This document shows, piece after piece, positions 1-7,548 of a stretch of 26,803 nucleotides of DNA. The position numbers and the translations under genes were made by a program. Origin of the DNA: an uncultured Burkholderiaceae bacterium (GTDB taxonomy: Bacteria; Pseudomonadota; Gammaproteobacteria; Burkholderiales; Burkholderiaceae); assembly GCA_937871985.1 (NCBI GenBank), contig CALMPB010000213.1:1-26803 (forward strand), read 5' to 3'. Position 1 is the stretch's first letter. Each line of letters begins with the position of its first letter. The notes below the pieces were generated by a model. It ran no database searches. It worked only from the letters and a program-made list of their open reading frames with translations, and was not told where the DNA came from.

Positions 1-54
1 AATCGTGCCCACGTTTACGTGCGGTTTGGTCCGCTCAAACTTACCTTTTGCCAT
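1..54 (-). CDS. tuf: Elongation factor Tu, N-terminal 18 codons (cut by window edge)
   Basis: The reverse strand reads MAKGKFERTKPHVNVGTI, the conserved N-terminus of bacterial EF-Tu, the GTPase that delivers aminoacyl-tRNA to the ribosome. An AGGAG ribosome-binding site lies six bases before the ATG. It is the last gene of a tRNA-Tyr/Gly/Thr-tuf unit, the arrangement of the tufB operon in E. coli. The G1 loop and everything after it lie outside the window. Many proteobacteria carry two nearly identical tuf copies, so this edge may be an assembly break. Confidence 0.95.
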   Translation of the reverse strand, partial: MAKGKFERTKPHVNVGTI

Positions 55-102
55 GGCTTACTCCTGACTATGGAATTACGCTGTAAAAATAAATAATCGG
101 TG

Positions 103-177
<75 letters not shown>

Positions 178-231
178 AACTGCTTTTCTGACACTGCCCG
201 CCCCTGAATTCAGGCGCGAACATCAAAAAAC

Positions 232-305
232 TGGAGCGGGTGAAGGGAATCGAACCCTCGTCGTAAGCTTGGAAGGCTTCTGCTCTACCATTGAGCTACA
301 CCCGC
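232..305 (-). tRNA. tRNA-Gly (TCC anticodon)
   Basis: Minus-strand cloverleaf with acceptor stem GCGGGTG/CACCCGC, D arm with AGCTCAATGGTAGAGC, anticodon loop CTTCCAA (TCC) and T loop GGGTTCGATTCCC. CCA is encoded at 232-234. It is the second tRNA of the cluster. Confidence 0.97.
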
Positions 306-408
306 GAGGGGATTCTTTTATTCATTCCCGGCTTGATACTTAAATAGCCTGCCGCCAATGCGTTCTGCCGCAAAAAAAGCAAAAACACTCGGCAACCGGC
401 CAAAGCCC

Positions 409-495
409 TGGTGGTGGGAGTTGGATTCGAACCAACGTAGGCGCAAGGCCAACAGATTTACAGTCTGCCCCCTTTAACCACTCGGGCATCCCACC
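409..495 (-). tRNA. tRNA-Tyr (GTA anticodon)
   Basis: Minus-strand tRNA of 87 nt with the long variable arm of a class II tRNA. Acceptor stem GGTGGGA/TCCCACC, anticodon arm with GTA, T arm with GGTTCGAATCC and encoded CCA at 409-411. It is the first RNA of the operon, starting about nine bases after the predicted transcription start. Confidence 0.97.
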
Positions 496-510
496 AAAAG
501 AGAACCACGG

Positions 511-539
511 ATTATGAAGGGTTTTTCTTTGCTTGTCAA
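511..539 (-). promoter_or_regulatory. Strong sigma-70 promoter of the tRNA-tuf operon
   Basis: On the minus strand TTGACA (534-539) is followed by a 17-base spacer and CATAAT (511-516). The bases just downstream of the -10 are GC-rich (CCGTGG), like the discriminator of stringently controlled stable-RNA promoters. Transcription would start near 504, just ahead of the tRNA-Tyr 5' end. Confidence 0.85.
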
Positions 540-579
540 ACAGCGATCGCCCGTGATACGGCGCAGGGAAGCAAACGGC

Positions 580-1569
580 CTATTCGGGCGTGAAATACGT
601 TTGCAGCACCACGGGATCGCGGCTTTGGGTCAGCGCGAGCATCAGCAGGATTCGCGCCTTCTGGGGGCTTAGATGGCCCGAAACGATGAAGCCTTCGTTG
701 TCGTCATCGATTTCGGCATTCCGCAGGACACGCCCCGATCCTGTGCGGCTGGCGCGGACAACCGCGATGCCGCCGGCGACGGCCTCGGACAAGGCGGCAA
801 GCACTTTATCGGACGCATTGCCGTTGCCCACCCCCGCCATGACAATTCCGTCCGGCTTCAAGCCCATGCAGGCCCGCACCATGGCTTCATCGGTATCGGC
901 ATGGACATGCAAAACAAACACCCTGGGCGACACGTTCGGCAATGCGCCGAATGCGGGGGCCGAAACCGGCAAGGACGGCCCGTAGTAACCCAGATCGCGA
1001 TTCTGCACCCAGCCCACGGGGCCGCTATTGGGCGAAGCAAAGGCATCGGCTCCCGTCGCCGCCATTTTTTGCACGTCGCGCGCGCTGTGGATCTGTTCGT
1101 TCATGACGACCAGCACTCCGCGCCCGGCGGACTTTGCGCTGGCAGCCACCGCCAATGCGCTCAATACGTTGCCAGGGCCGTCGGCTCCGGTGGCGTGGGC
1201 CGGACGCATTGCGCCGGTCAGGACGATGGGAATCCGGCAGCAAAGCACCTTATCCAGAAAATAAGCGGTTTCCTCGAGGGTGTCGGTACCGTGGGTGATG
1301 ACGATGCCATCGACGGTTTCAGCGTCTGCCAAAGCCTGCACCCGGGCGGCCAGACGGAGCCAGTCGGCGTAGGCGATGCTTTGACTGCCGATATTGAAAA
1401 GCTGTTCGCAATGCAATTGCAGCCAGCCTTCGACGCCCGGCAGTGCGGACAGAATGTCCTGCACCGACAAGGCGCCGGCGCGATAGCTCAGGCCGCCTTG
1501 CGGCGGCGACCCCGCGATGGTGCCGCCTGTTCCCAGAACGGCAATGCGGCGCCCGGCGGAATCAGGCAT
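580..1569 (-). CDS. L-asparaginase, type I/II family, cytoplasmic form
   Basis: A 329-residue asparaginase that would hydrolyse L-asparagine to aspartate and ammonia. The N-terminal GTGGTIAG motif holds the probable nucleophile T17. GSQS near 61-64 and HGTDTLEE near 93-100 supply the S, T95 and D96 of the substrate site, and a later RDVQK supplies the lysine of the second triad. No signal peptide is visible, so the product is probably cytoplasmic, unlike secreted AnsB. The start overlaps the parB stop by eight bases, so it is probably the last gene of the mnmG-rsmG-parA-parB operon. Which asparaginase subtype it is, and whether it also uses glutamine, cannot be told from sequence alone. Confidence 0.9.
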   Translation of the reverse strand: MPDSAGRRIAVLGTGGTIAGSPPQGGLSYRAGALSVQDILSALPGVEGWLQLHCEQLFNIGSQSIAYADWLRLAARVQALADAETVDGIVITHGTDTLEETAYFLDKVLCCRIPIVLTGAMRPAHATGADGPGNVLSALAVAASAKSAGRGVLVVMNEQIHSARDVQKMAATGADAFASPNSGPVGWVQNRDLGYYGPSLPVSAPAFGALPNVSPRVFVLHVHADTDEAMVRACMGLKPDGIVMAGVGNGNASDKVLAALSEAVAGGIAVVRASRTGSGRVLRNAEIDDDNEGFIVSGHLSPQKARILLMLALTQSRDPVVLQTYFTPE

Positions 1570-2536
1570 CGACGATGCTGGCCAGACCCTGGCGCTCGAG
1601 CAGGGAATTCAGATGCTCCCAGTCGTGGAAGTCGATAAGCAGCTGGCCGCGGTTGCGGGGGCCGATTTTCAGGGTCACCTTGGTGCCGAGGTGATCCGAC
1701 AGAGCGGCCTCGAGGCGTTTGGCGTCGCCCGACTGCGCCACGGCGGCACGCGGCGATCGGACGGGGGTTTCCTCGGCCGCGCGGATGCTGCGGCCCACCA
1801 GCTTCTCTGTTTCGCGCACCGACAGCCGTTTGGCAATGATTTCGTTGGCCAGCAGAATTTGCTGGGCGGCATCGGTAGCCAGCAAGGCCCTGGCATGCCC
1901 CATATCGATGTCGCCGGCCAGCAACATGGTTTGCACCGGGCCGGTCAGGTTCAACAAGCGCAATAGATTGCTGGTGGCCGAGCGCGAACGTCCGATGGCT
2001 TGGGCAGCCTGCTCGTGAGTGAGGCCGAATTCGTCCAGCAGGCGCCGTACGCCCTGGGCTTCTTCCAGGGGATTGAGATCTTCGCGCTGGATGTTTTCGA
2101 TGAGCGCCATGACGGCGGCGTTTTCGTCTTCCACTTCGCGAACCAGAACCGGGACTTCGGCGAGGCCGGCGATCTGCGCGGCGCGGAACCGGCGTTCGCC
2201 GGCAATGATTTCGTATTTGCCGGCGTTTGCGCCCTGCAAGGGACGAACCAGAATCGGCTGCATGATGCCTTGCGTGCGGATGGAATCGGCCAGTTCGTTG
2301 AGCGCGCCTTCGTCCATGCGGGTACGGGGCTGGTACTTGCCCGCCACCATGACACCAACCTTGAGCACCGCGGGAGGAACGTCCGGAGCGGCTTCGGCCG
2401 CTTTGCCGAGTGTTCCGATGACGGGAGCATCGGCGCCCAGCAGGGCATCCAGGCCGCGGCCCAGGCCTTTAGGTTTTTTTACGGGGGCTTTTGCCGCGGG
2501 TTTCGTCGCCGTTTTGGGGGCTGCCTTTGTTGCCAT
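1562..2536 (-). CDS. parB: Chromosome partitioning protein ParB (parS-binding CTPase)
   Basis: A 324-residue ParB that loads on parS sites, spreads as a CTP-dependent clamp and works with ParA to segregate origins. The N-terminus is lysine/alanine-rich, then GLGRGLDALL (24-33, the ParA-contacting type of start), the CTP-binding GERRFRAA (113-120), the box with ENIQREDLNPLEEA (147-160), a helix-turn-helix around 172-193, and a C-terminal dimerisation region. AAAGGA precedes the ATG, and parA ends 12 bases upstream. Three candidate parS sites lie about 3.5 to 4 kb away upstream of mnmG, as expected for an origin-proximal system. Confidence 0.97.
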   Translation of the reverse strand: MATKAAPKTATKPAAKAPVKKPKGLGRGLDALLGADAPVIGTLGKAAEAAPDVPPAVLKVGVMVAGKYQPRTRMDEGALNELADSIRTQGIMQPILVRPLQGANAGKYEIIAGERRFRAAQIAGLAEVPVLVREVEDENAAVMALIENIQREDLNPLEEAQGVRRLLDEFGLTHEQAAQAIGRSRSATSNLLRLLNLTGPVQTMLLAGDIDMGHARALLATDAAQQILLANEIIAKRLSVRETEKLVGRSIRAAEETPVRSPRAAVAQSGDAKRLEAALSDHLGTKVTLKIGPRNRGQLLIDFHDWEHLNSLLERQGLASIVDA

Positions 2537-2548
2537 GACTGTATTCCT

Positions 2549-3385
2549 TTAAATATTTGCCTGTTGGGGCGGCCGGGCCACAGCCTTCAAGGCTTCTTTC
2601 TTTACCCGTTTTACAAGTTCGTTGCCGAACTCGATATATGCCTTGGCGCCACGCGAGTTCTTGTCGTAGACGGTTCCCGGCATGCCATGGCTGGGCGCTT
2701 CGGCCAGGCGCACGTTGCGTGGAACAATGGCTTTGAAGACCCGATCCCCGAAGTGAGATTCGATTTGATCGGAAACCTGCTGCTGCAGCGTAACGCGCGT
2801 GTCGAACATGACCCGCAGCAAACCGATGAGCTGCAAATCGGGATTGATGTTGTTATGCACACGCTTGATGGTGTTGACCAGGTCGGAAAGCCCTTCCAGG
2901 GCAAAGTATTCGCACTGCATGGGAATGATGACGCCATGCGCCGAAGCGAGACCGTTGAGCGTAAGCAAGGACAAGGTGGGCGGGCAATCGATGAGAATGA
3001 AATCGTATTGATCCAGCACCAGCGTAATGGCCTGCTTGAGCTGCTGTTCGCGCTGATCCATTTGAATGAGGTCGATTTCCGCGCCTGAAAGCTCGCGATT
3101 GGACGGCAGGACATCGTAGCCGCCGGATTCCGACCGCACCGCGGTTTCGGCGATGTCGGCTTCGCCTATAAGCACCTGGTACAAATTGGCCTTGAGCTTG
3201 TTTTTGTCGATTCCGCTGCCCATGGTCGCATTGCCCTGGGGGTCGAGATCGATAAGCAGAACCCGTTTGTTCAGCGCGGCCAGGGCCGCCGCAAGATTGA
3301 TTGCGGTTGTCGTCTTGCCGACGCCCCCTTTTTGGTTCGCAATGCAAAATACTTTTGCTATTTCGACGGCACTATTCTGATTCAT
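2549..3385 (-). CDS. parA: Chromosome partitioning ATPase ParA (Soj)
   Basis: A 278-residue P-loop ATPase of the MinD/ParA class that forms the nucleoid-bound gradient used by ParB-parS complexes. The deviant Walker A motif KGGVGKTT is at residues 19-26, followed by LLIDLDPQGNAT and LIDCPPTL. I chose the ATG at 3385 over one eleven codons upstream. It forms an ATGA overlap with the rsmG stop, has AAGGAAACCC in front, and gives the usual family start. It is the third gene of the operon and precedes parB. Confidence 0.96.
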   Translation of the reverse strand: MNQNSAVEIAKVFCIANQKGGVGKTTTAINLAAALAALNKRVLLIDLDPQGNATMGSGIDKNKLKANLYQVLIGEADIAETAVRSESGGYDVLPSNRELSGAEIDLIQMDQREQQLKQAITLVLDQYDFILIDCPPTLSLLTLNGLASAHGVIIPMQCEYFALEGLSDLVNTIKRVHNNINPDLQLIGLLRVMFDTRVTLQQQVSDQIESHFGDRVFKAIVPRNVRLAEAPSHGMPGTVYDKNSRGAKAYIEFGNELVKRVKKEALKAVARPPQQANI

Positions 3386-4056
3386 GGGTTTCCTTGACGA
3401 CTCATCCAGACTAAACAACGTTGGGCGTCCAGTTCGGGCACCGTCAACGGTTCGATACGTTCGACAAACCAGCCGATATTTTGCTGCAACGCAGCAATTT
3501 CTTCAGTGGGCTCGCGTCCTTTCATGGCCAGCAGGCGGCCCTTTTGCGACACATGGCGGCCCGCAAGCGCGGCAAAATCGTCAAGCGACGCAAACGCTCT
3601 TGAAATCACGATATCGGCATCCAGCGGCGGCAGACTTTCAATACGGGCATGCACGGCATGCAGGTTGGGCAAGTTCAGCACACCGGTCATTTGACGCACG
3701 AACGCCATTTTTTTTTCGACGGCATCGACACAGCGCACCTGCCATTGCGGCTCCATGGCGGCGATTACCACGCCCGGCAGGCCGCCTCCGGATCCGACAT
3801 CGACAATATGCCTCCCAGACGAGACAGTAGCATCGCCCAGGGCCAGCCGCAATGGCTGGATGATGGCCAGGCTGTCGAAGACATGCTGAACCAGCATTTG
3901 CCCCGCATCGCGCACCGCCGTAAGGTTGTAGGTGCGGTTCCAGCGCTGCATTTGTTGCATATACGTCAACAGCGTCTGCGCTTGACCGGGTTTCATGGCA
4001 AGGCCCAGGGCCCGCGCCGCGCCGGTCAGGCGGCGCTCGAAATCATCTTGCGCCAT
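3382..4056 (-). CDS. rsmG: 16S rRNA (guanine-527-N7)-methyltransferase RsmG (GidB)
   Basis: A 224-residue SAM-dependent methyltransferase that modifies G527 of 16S rRNA; loss in other bacteria gives low-level streptomycin resistance. The SAM motif VDVGSGGGLPG sits near residues 85-95, and the family stretch WNRTYNLTAVRD is near 39-50. Its ATG shares one base with the mnmG stop (TAATG) and its own stop overlaps the parA start, so the genes are probably translationally coupled. Confidence 0.97.
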   Translation of the reverse strand: MAQDDFERRLTGAARALGLAMKPGQAQTLLTYMQQMQRWNRTYNLTAVRDAGQMLVQHVFDSLAIIQPLRLALGDATVSSGRHIVDVGSGGGLPGVVIAAMEPQWQVRCVDAVEKKMAFVRQMTGVLNLPNLHAVHARIESLPPLDADIVISRAFASLDDFAALAGRHVSQKGRLLAMKGREPTEEIAALQQNIGWFVERIEPLTVPELDAQRCLVWMSRQGNP

Positions 4057-5972
4057 TACGCTGCTTTTTTGCCGTACTGCAGGCGCTTTATGTGGATAAG
4101 AAGCAAGGATATGGCCGCGGGCGTTATGCCGGAGATGCGGCCGGCCTGGCCAACCGTGGCGGGCCGGGCGGCTTTCAAGCGCTGGCGAACCTCGATGGAA
4201 AGGCTGGCGATGGAGTCGTAATCCAGCTCTTCCGGTATGGGCTGCTCGTTCTGTTCCGCCTGCTTTTGCACGTCGTCTTGCTGGCGCGCTACATAGCCCG
4301 CATATTTGACCTGGATTTCGACCTGTTCCGCCGCCACCTCGTCTGACAGTCCCGGGCCGCCCAGATCCTGGCCTTCGATATCTTTCAGTTCCGTCAGCGC
4401 CTTGTAGGAGACTTCCGGACGCCGCAGCAAATCATAAAGTGAGTACTCACGTTCTATTTTCTTTCCTAACAACGCTTCCGATGCTTGAGTGCTTAAAATC
4501 CTGGGGTTCACCCAGCTTGATTTCAAACGTTCAATTTCCTGGGCAACAGCATCCCGCTTGCGATTGAATGCGGCCCACCGAATATCGTCGACCAAGCCCA
4601 GCTTCCGGCCGACGTCGGTAAGACGCAGATCGGCATTGTCTTCACGTAGGCTTAAACGGTATTCCGCACGTGACGTAAACATCCGGTAGGGTTCAGTAAC
4701 CCCACGGGTAATCAAATCGTCAACCAGAACACCCAGATAGGCTTCATTGCGTTTCGGCGTCCAGCCTTCTTGTCCGGTCGATTGCCTGGCCGCGTTTACA
4801 CCTGCCAACAAACCTTGCGCAGCGGCTTCCTCATAGCCCGTCGTACCGTTGATTTGACCAGCGAAGAACAAGCCTTTGATTGCACGGGTTTCCAGCGTAG
4901 CGTGCAGTCCACGTGGATCGAAATAATCGTACTCGATCGCATAACCTGGGCGCATGATGATTGCATTTTCCAGGCCCGGGAGACTGCGCACCAGGGCGAG
5001 CTGAATATCGAACGGCAAGCTGGTCGACACACCGTTGGGATAGATTTCGTTGGTCGTAAGCCCTTCCGGTTCCAGAAAAATTTGATGGCTGGCTTTGTCC
5101 GCAAAACGATGAATCTTGTCTTCTATGGAGGGACAATACCGGGGGCCAATGCCTTCGATTTCACCTTTGTCGCTATACATGGGCGACCGATCCAAACCCG
5201 ACCTGACGATGTCGTGGGTTCGTTCGTTTGTGTGCGTAATCCAGCAGGGCATTTGCTGTGGATGCAGATCGGCGGAACCCATATACGAAAATACGGGTAC
5301 CGGATCAAGATCACCTGGCTGAACCTCGGTTTTGCTGAAATCAATGCTGCGCGCATCGATGCGCGGTGGAGTACCGGTTTTGAGCCTGCCTTGAGGCAGT
5401 TTCAATTCTTTTAAACGCTGTCCCAAGGATATGGCCGGGGGATCGCCCGCACGCCCGCCGGAGTAATGATCCAGTCCAACGTGGATCAACCCATTCAAAA
5501 ATGTGCCCGTCGTCAAGACAACGGCTTTCGCTTTGAACCTGATCCCCACTTGAGTGACCGCGCCAACTACCTTGTCGCCTTCAACCATCAAGTCATCGAC
5601 CGCCTGTTGAAAGATCATCAGGTTCGGCTGATTTTGCAGAATGGTTCTTATTGCTTTGCGATATAGCGAACGGTCGGCCTGGGCTCGGGTTGCACGGACG
5701 GCGGGCCCTTTGGAACGGTTCAATATTCGAAACTGTATCCCAGCCTGATCTGTGGCGTAGGCCATTGCCCCACCCAGCGCATCCACCTCTTTAACAAGAT
5801 GGCCTTTGCCAATTCCCCCGATGGATGGATTGCAAGACATTTGTCCAAGCGTTTCCATGTTATGGGTAAGCAACAGTGTTTTGGCGCCTGACCGCGCCGA
5901 GGCCAAAGCAGCCTCAGTGCCAGCATGGCCTCCGCCAACAACTATTACGTCGAATTCGTCGGGGTAGATCAT
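4056..5972 (-). CDS. mnmG: tRNA uridine-5-carboxymethylaminomethyl modification enzyme MnmG (GidA)
   Basis: A 638-residue FAD protein that, with MnmE, makes cmnm5U at the wobble position of certain tRNAs. The dinucleotide-binding [10 protein letters not shown] is at 13-22. It is followed by the family hallmark [13 protein letters not shown], the segment with RTPALRA-like [14 protein letters not shown] chemistry residues, [11 protein letters not shown] and [19 protein letters not shown], and the C-terminal helical MnmE-binding region. It is first in the operon with rsmG, parA and parB. The promoter -35 lies within a parS-like site. Length is typical of the family. Confidence 0.98.
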   Translation of the reverse strand: MIYPDEFDVIVVGGGHAGTEAALASARSGAKTLLLTHNMETLGQMSCNPSIGGIGKGHLVKEVDALGGAMAYATDQAGIQFRILNRSKGPAVRATRAQADRSLYRKAIRTILQNQPNLMIFQQAVDDLMVEGDKVVGAVTQVGIRFKAKAVVLTTGTFLNGLIHVGLDHYSGGRAGDPPAISLGQRLKELKLPQGRLKTGTPPRIDARSIDFSKTEVQPGDLDPVPVFSYMGSADLHPQQMPCWITHTNERTHDIVRSGLDRSPMYSDKGEIEGIGPRYCPSIEDKIHRFADKASHQIFLEPEGLTTNEIYPNGVSTSLPFDIQLALVRSLPGLENAIIMRPGYAIEYDYFDPRGLHATLETRAIKGLFFAGQINGTTGYEEAAAQGLLAGVNAARQSTGQEGWTPKRNEAYLGVLVDDLITRGVTEPYRMFTSRAEYRLSLREDNADLRLTDVGRKLGLVDDIRWAAFNRKRDAVAQEIERLKSSWVNPRILSTQASEALLGKKIEREYSLYDLLRRPEVSYKALTELKDIEGQDLGGPGLSDEVAAEQVEIQVKYAGYVARQQDDVQKQAEQNEQPIPEELDYDSIASLSIEVRQRLKAARPATVGQAGRISGITPAAISLLLIHIKRLQYGKKAA

Positions 5973-6004
5973 TTTAAAGATAGGTAGAGCGAAAGAGAGA
6001 TCGA

Positions 6005-6033
6005 ATTATACTTCTCCATCCACGACGTTTCAC
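6005..6033 (-). promoter_or_regulatory. Predicted promoter of the mnmG-rsmG-parAB operon, overlapping parS
   Basis: On the minus strand a perfect TATAAT (6005-6010) is preceded by a 17-base spacer and GTGAAA (6028-6033, four of six consensus bases). The -35 hexamer lies inside the parS-like site 6026-6041, so ParB bound there could block RNA polymerase and repress its own operon. That regulatory reading is inference. Confidence 0.6.
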
Positions 6034-6041
6034 GTGGAACA
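6026..6041. promoter_or_regulatory. parS-like site 1 (14 of 16 bases)
   Basis: CGTTTCACGTGGAACA matches the bacterial parS consensus TGTTTCACGTGAAACA at 14 of 16 positions, centred on CACGTG. It lies over the -35 box of the mnmG operon promoter. Confidence 0.75.
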
Positions 6042-6072
6042 ATTTTATTGTTTGTAAAATTAGATCTGATTA

Positions 6073-6094
6073 CCATGTTTCACGTGAAACATGG
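6073..6094. promoter_or_regulatory. parS site 2 (perfect consensus within a 22-bp palindrome)
   Basis: Bases 6076-6091 read TGTTTCACGTGAAACA, an exact parS consensus. Three further bases on each side (CCA and TGG) extend it to a perfect 22-bp inverted repeat. This is the expected high-affinity ParB loading site. Confidence 0.95.
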
Positions 6095-6418
6095 CGGCAG
6101 CACGTCGCAACCTGGAATCAAGTGGGGTATCACCTAGTGTGTATAGCAGTCGGGCAAGATTGCGACTTAACCCTATAAAACCAGTATGGGTTCTACGCGG
6201 CATAAGCCATGCTTTCTGTTTTGATATTCAACTTGTCTCGCACACTTCTACGAAACCCGGATAACAGAATCACCGTATGCTCGAGTTATACGATTGAACG
6301 ATTCTTTTGATGCGCTAGCGTTTCACACAAAATCAACACCCAAGCAAATGGCCACGCAGATAATCCCACGGTAGCTGGTTGGATTGTGGAGTGAATCTTA
6401 CTAACAACAATCAATCTA

Positions 6419-6434
6419 TGTTCCACGTGGAACA
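6419..6434. promoter_or_regulatory. parS-like site 3 (perfect palindrome variant)
   Basis: TGTTCCACGTGGAACA is a perfect 16-bp palindrome differing from consensus parS only at the two symmetric positions next to the CACGTG core (T to C and A to G). It lies about 340 bases from site 2 and about 70 bases from the first DnaA-box triad. Confidence 0.85.
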
Positions 6435-6487
6435 AATGGATAGCGGGCTATGACAATGATCCAGACAAGCCCAGGTTAAACCGCAAT

Positions 6488-6520
6488 TGTGAATAACTCT
6501 GTGCATAACCCTGTGATCTA
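6488..6520 (+). repeat. DnaA-box-like triad A, 12-bp period
   Basis: TGTGAATAA (6488-6496) and TGTGCATAA (6500-6508) both fit the reverse of the consensus TTATNCACA exactly. A degenerate third unit TGTGATCTA follows at 6512-6520. Starts are spaced exactly 12 bases apart, placing the boxes on nearly the same helical face. Confidence 0.75.
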
Positions 6521-6663
6521 TCATCCAATAACTTTGGCCTAGCCAAAGCATCGAACGACAATCAACCACCATAAGCCCGTAAGGCTCTATCAAGGCCTCA
6601 ATAGCGCGAACCTGAAGAACGACGTTCAAGATTCAAAAGGGGTGCGCGGAGCTCGATCAAAAC

Positions 6664-6696
6664 TGTGAATAAGCCTGTGCATAACCAGGTGGGTAA
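6664..6696 (+). repeat. DnaA-box-like triad B, 12-bp period
   Basis: TGTGAATAA (6664-6672), TGTGCATAA (6676-6684) and degenerate GGTGGGTAA (6688-6696) repeat the order, orientation and 12-base spacing of triad A, 176 bases away. The first two units fit the DnaA-box consensus exactly. Confidence 0.75.
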
Positions 6697-6830
6697 GCAG
6701 TGCACAGTACCCTACAGACATTGATACTTCTGATGTTCTATTAGATGGATATGAAACAGCAGGAGGAATGCTCGCAATCCGCCGGCGCACTAATCGCCAC
6801 AAAAACCAGGTTGCCAGCCCAAAAACCATC

Positions 6831-6866
6831 GCCAAAAAATAAAACGTCCCACCGAAGTGGGACGTT
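6831..6866 (-). terminator. Intrinsic terminator of the cold-shock gene, cUUCGg tetraloop
   Basis: A perfect 10-bp stem (6843-6852 with 6857-6866) encloses a four-base loop. In the minus-strand RNA the loop is C-UUCG-G, the very stable tetraloop, followed by a U-rich run with one A. It lies about 40 bases after the csp stop. Confidence 0.92.
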
Positions 6867-6905
6867 CCCTAATTTGTGCGTGAATGCTGCACAAACCAAA
6901 CAGCG

Positions 6906-7112
6906 TTAGATTGCGCGGATTGCTGCTGCTTGCGGGCCCTTGGGGCCGTCTTTTACTTCGAATTCAACTTCCTGACCTTCGTTGAGACTGCGGTAGCCGC
7001 GGCCTTCGATTTCCGAAAAGTGAGCGAATACATCTGCTCCGCCTTCATCGGGGGTAATGAAACCAAAACCCTTGTCAGCGTTAAACCATTTAACTTTGCC
7101 CTTCTGAGCCAT
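6906..7112 (-). CDS. Cold-shock domain protein (CspA family)
   Basis: A 68-residue single cold-shock domain (OB fold) that binds single-stranded RNA or DNA and acts as an RNA chaperone. It starts [14 protein letters not shown]1 (KGFGFI, residues 14-19) and RNP2 (VFAHF, 28-32) are intact. The frame is open twelve codons further upstream, but [10 protein letters not shown] is the standard family start. It has its own terminator and a likely 150-nt leader. Which csp paralogue it is cannot be decided. Confidence 0.97.
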   Translation of the reverse strand: MAQKGKVKWFNADKGFGFITPDEGGADVFAHFSEIEGRGYRSLNEGQEVEFEVKDGPKGPQAAAIRAI

Positions 7113-7548
7113 AATGCGTAGCGTCCAAAAAAATAAACAAAAATGCAATGAATCAAGACGCCCACATCAACTGCCGGAAGCCGTGCAACAGGGTCCAATA
7201 TTGATTGAAACCAAGCGCAATTACCTATAGCGGAAGCTTGCGTGCGGCCTGTTTCAAATGCAGATGTGAGCATACCTATAGGGGTCGGTATTTTCAAATA
7301 CTTGTTAACCCCAATGTGGTTTTTTATCGTCAAATAATAATTAATATAAAGCCTGTCAGATTAAAGTTATACGAGACGACGAATATAAAAATAACCTTCG
7401 AATATTTTTAATATAGAGCGCTTTAATACCAGCCGCATATTTTCCCAGGGCCAGAGCCGGCAAAAAGCATCCCTAAAGAAAATAGCAGTAAATTCCACCG
7501 AATAATATAGTTTTCCTGTTTCTAGGCTATCAACCAAATATAAGCGGC
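7113..7548. other. AT-rich divergent intergenic region between csp and the aminotransferase gene
   Basis: This 436-base stretch holds the csp leader and promoter on the left. From about 7310 to 7430 there is a very AT-rich segment that may include the aminotransferase promoter. No convincing ribosome-binding site precedes the aminotransferase ATG, and I see no gene here. Confidence 0.5.
7269..7297 (-). promoter_or_regulatory. Candidate csp promoter with a long leader
   Basis: On the minus strand TTGAAA (7292-7297), a 17-base spacer and TATGCT (7269-7274) resemble a sigma-70 promoter. Transcription from near 7262 would give a leader of about 150 nt before the csp ATG, similar in length to the regulatory leader known for E. 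coli cspA. Confidence 0.45.

Larger units (their letters stand above)
5973..6842. other. Gene-free, origin-type region with parS and DnaA-box-like sites
   Basis: No convincing gene lies between the mnmG start and the csp terminator. The stretch holds the mnmG promoter, three parS-like sites (6026-6434) and two DnaA-box triads (6488-6520 and 6664-6696). Short open frames here have no family features, and two of them simply translate the DnaA boxes. I see nothing recognisable in 6095-6418 or 6700-6830. The content suggests that the replication origin is in or near this region; that is inference from motifs. Confidence 0.65.

Noticed and set aside
673..1638. A 321-codon plus-strand open frame
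   Set aside because: It is antisense to the asparaginase gene, histidine- and glycine-rich, with no recognisable domain.
2000..3088. A 362-codon plus-strand open frame
   Set aside because: It is antisense to parA and parB, which are certain; it is a composition-driven shadow.
6411..6835. Two short minus-strand open frames (72 and 69 codons)
   Set aside because: They translate the DnaA-box repeats (HRVMHRVIH and HLVMHRLIH) and have no family features or ribosome-binding sites.
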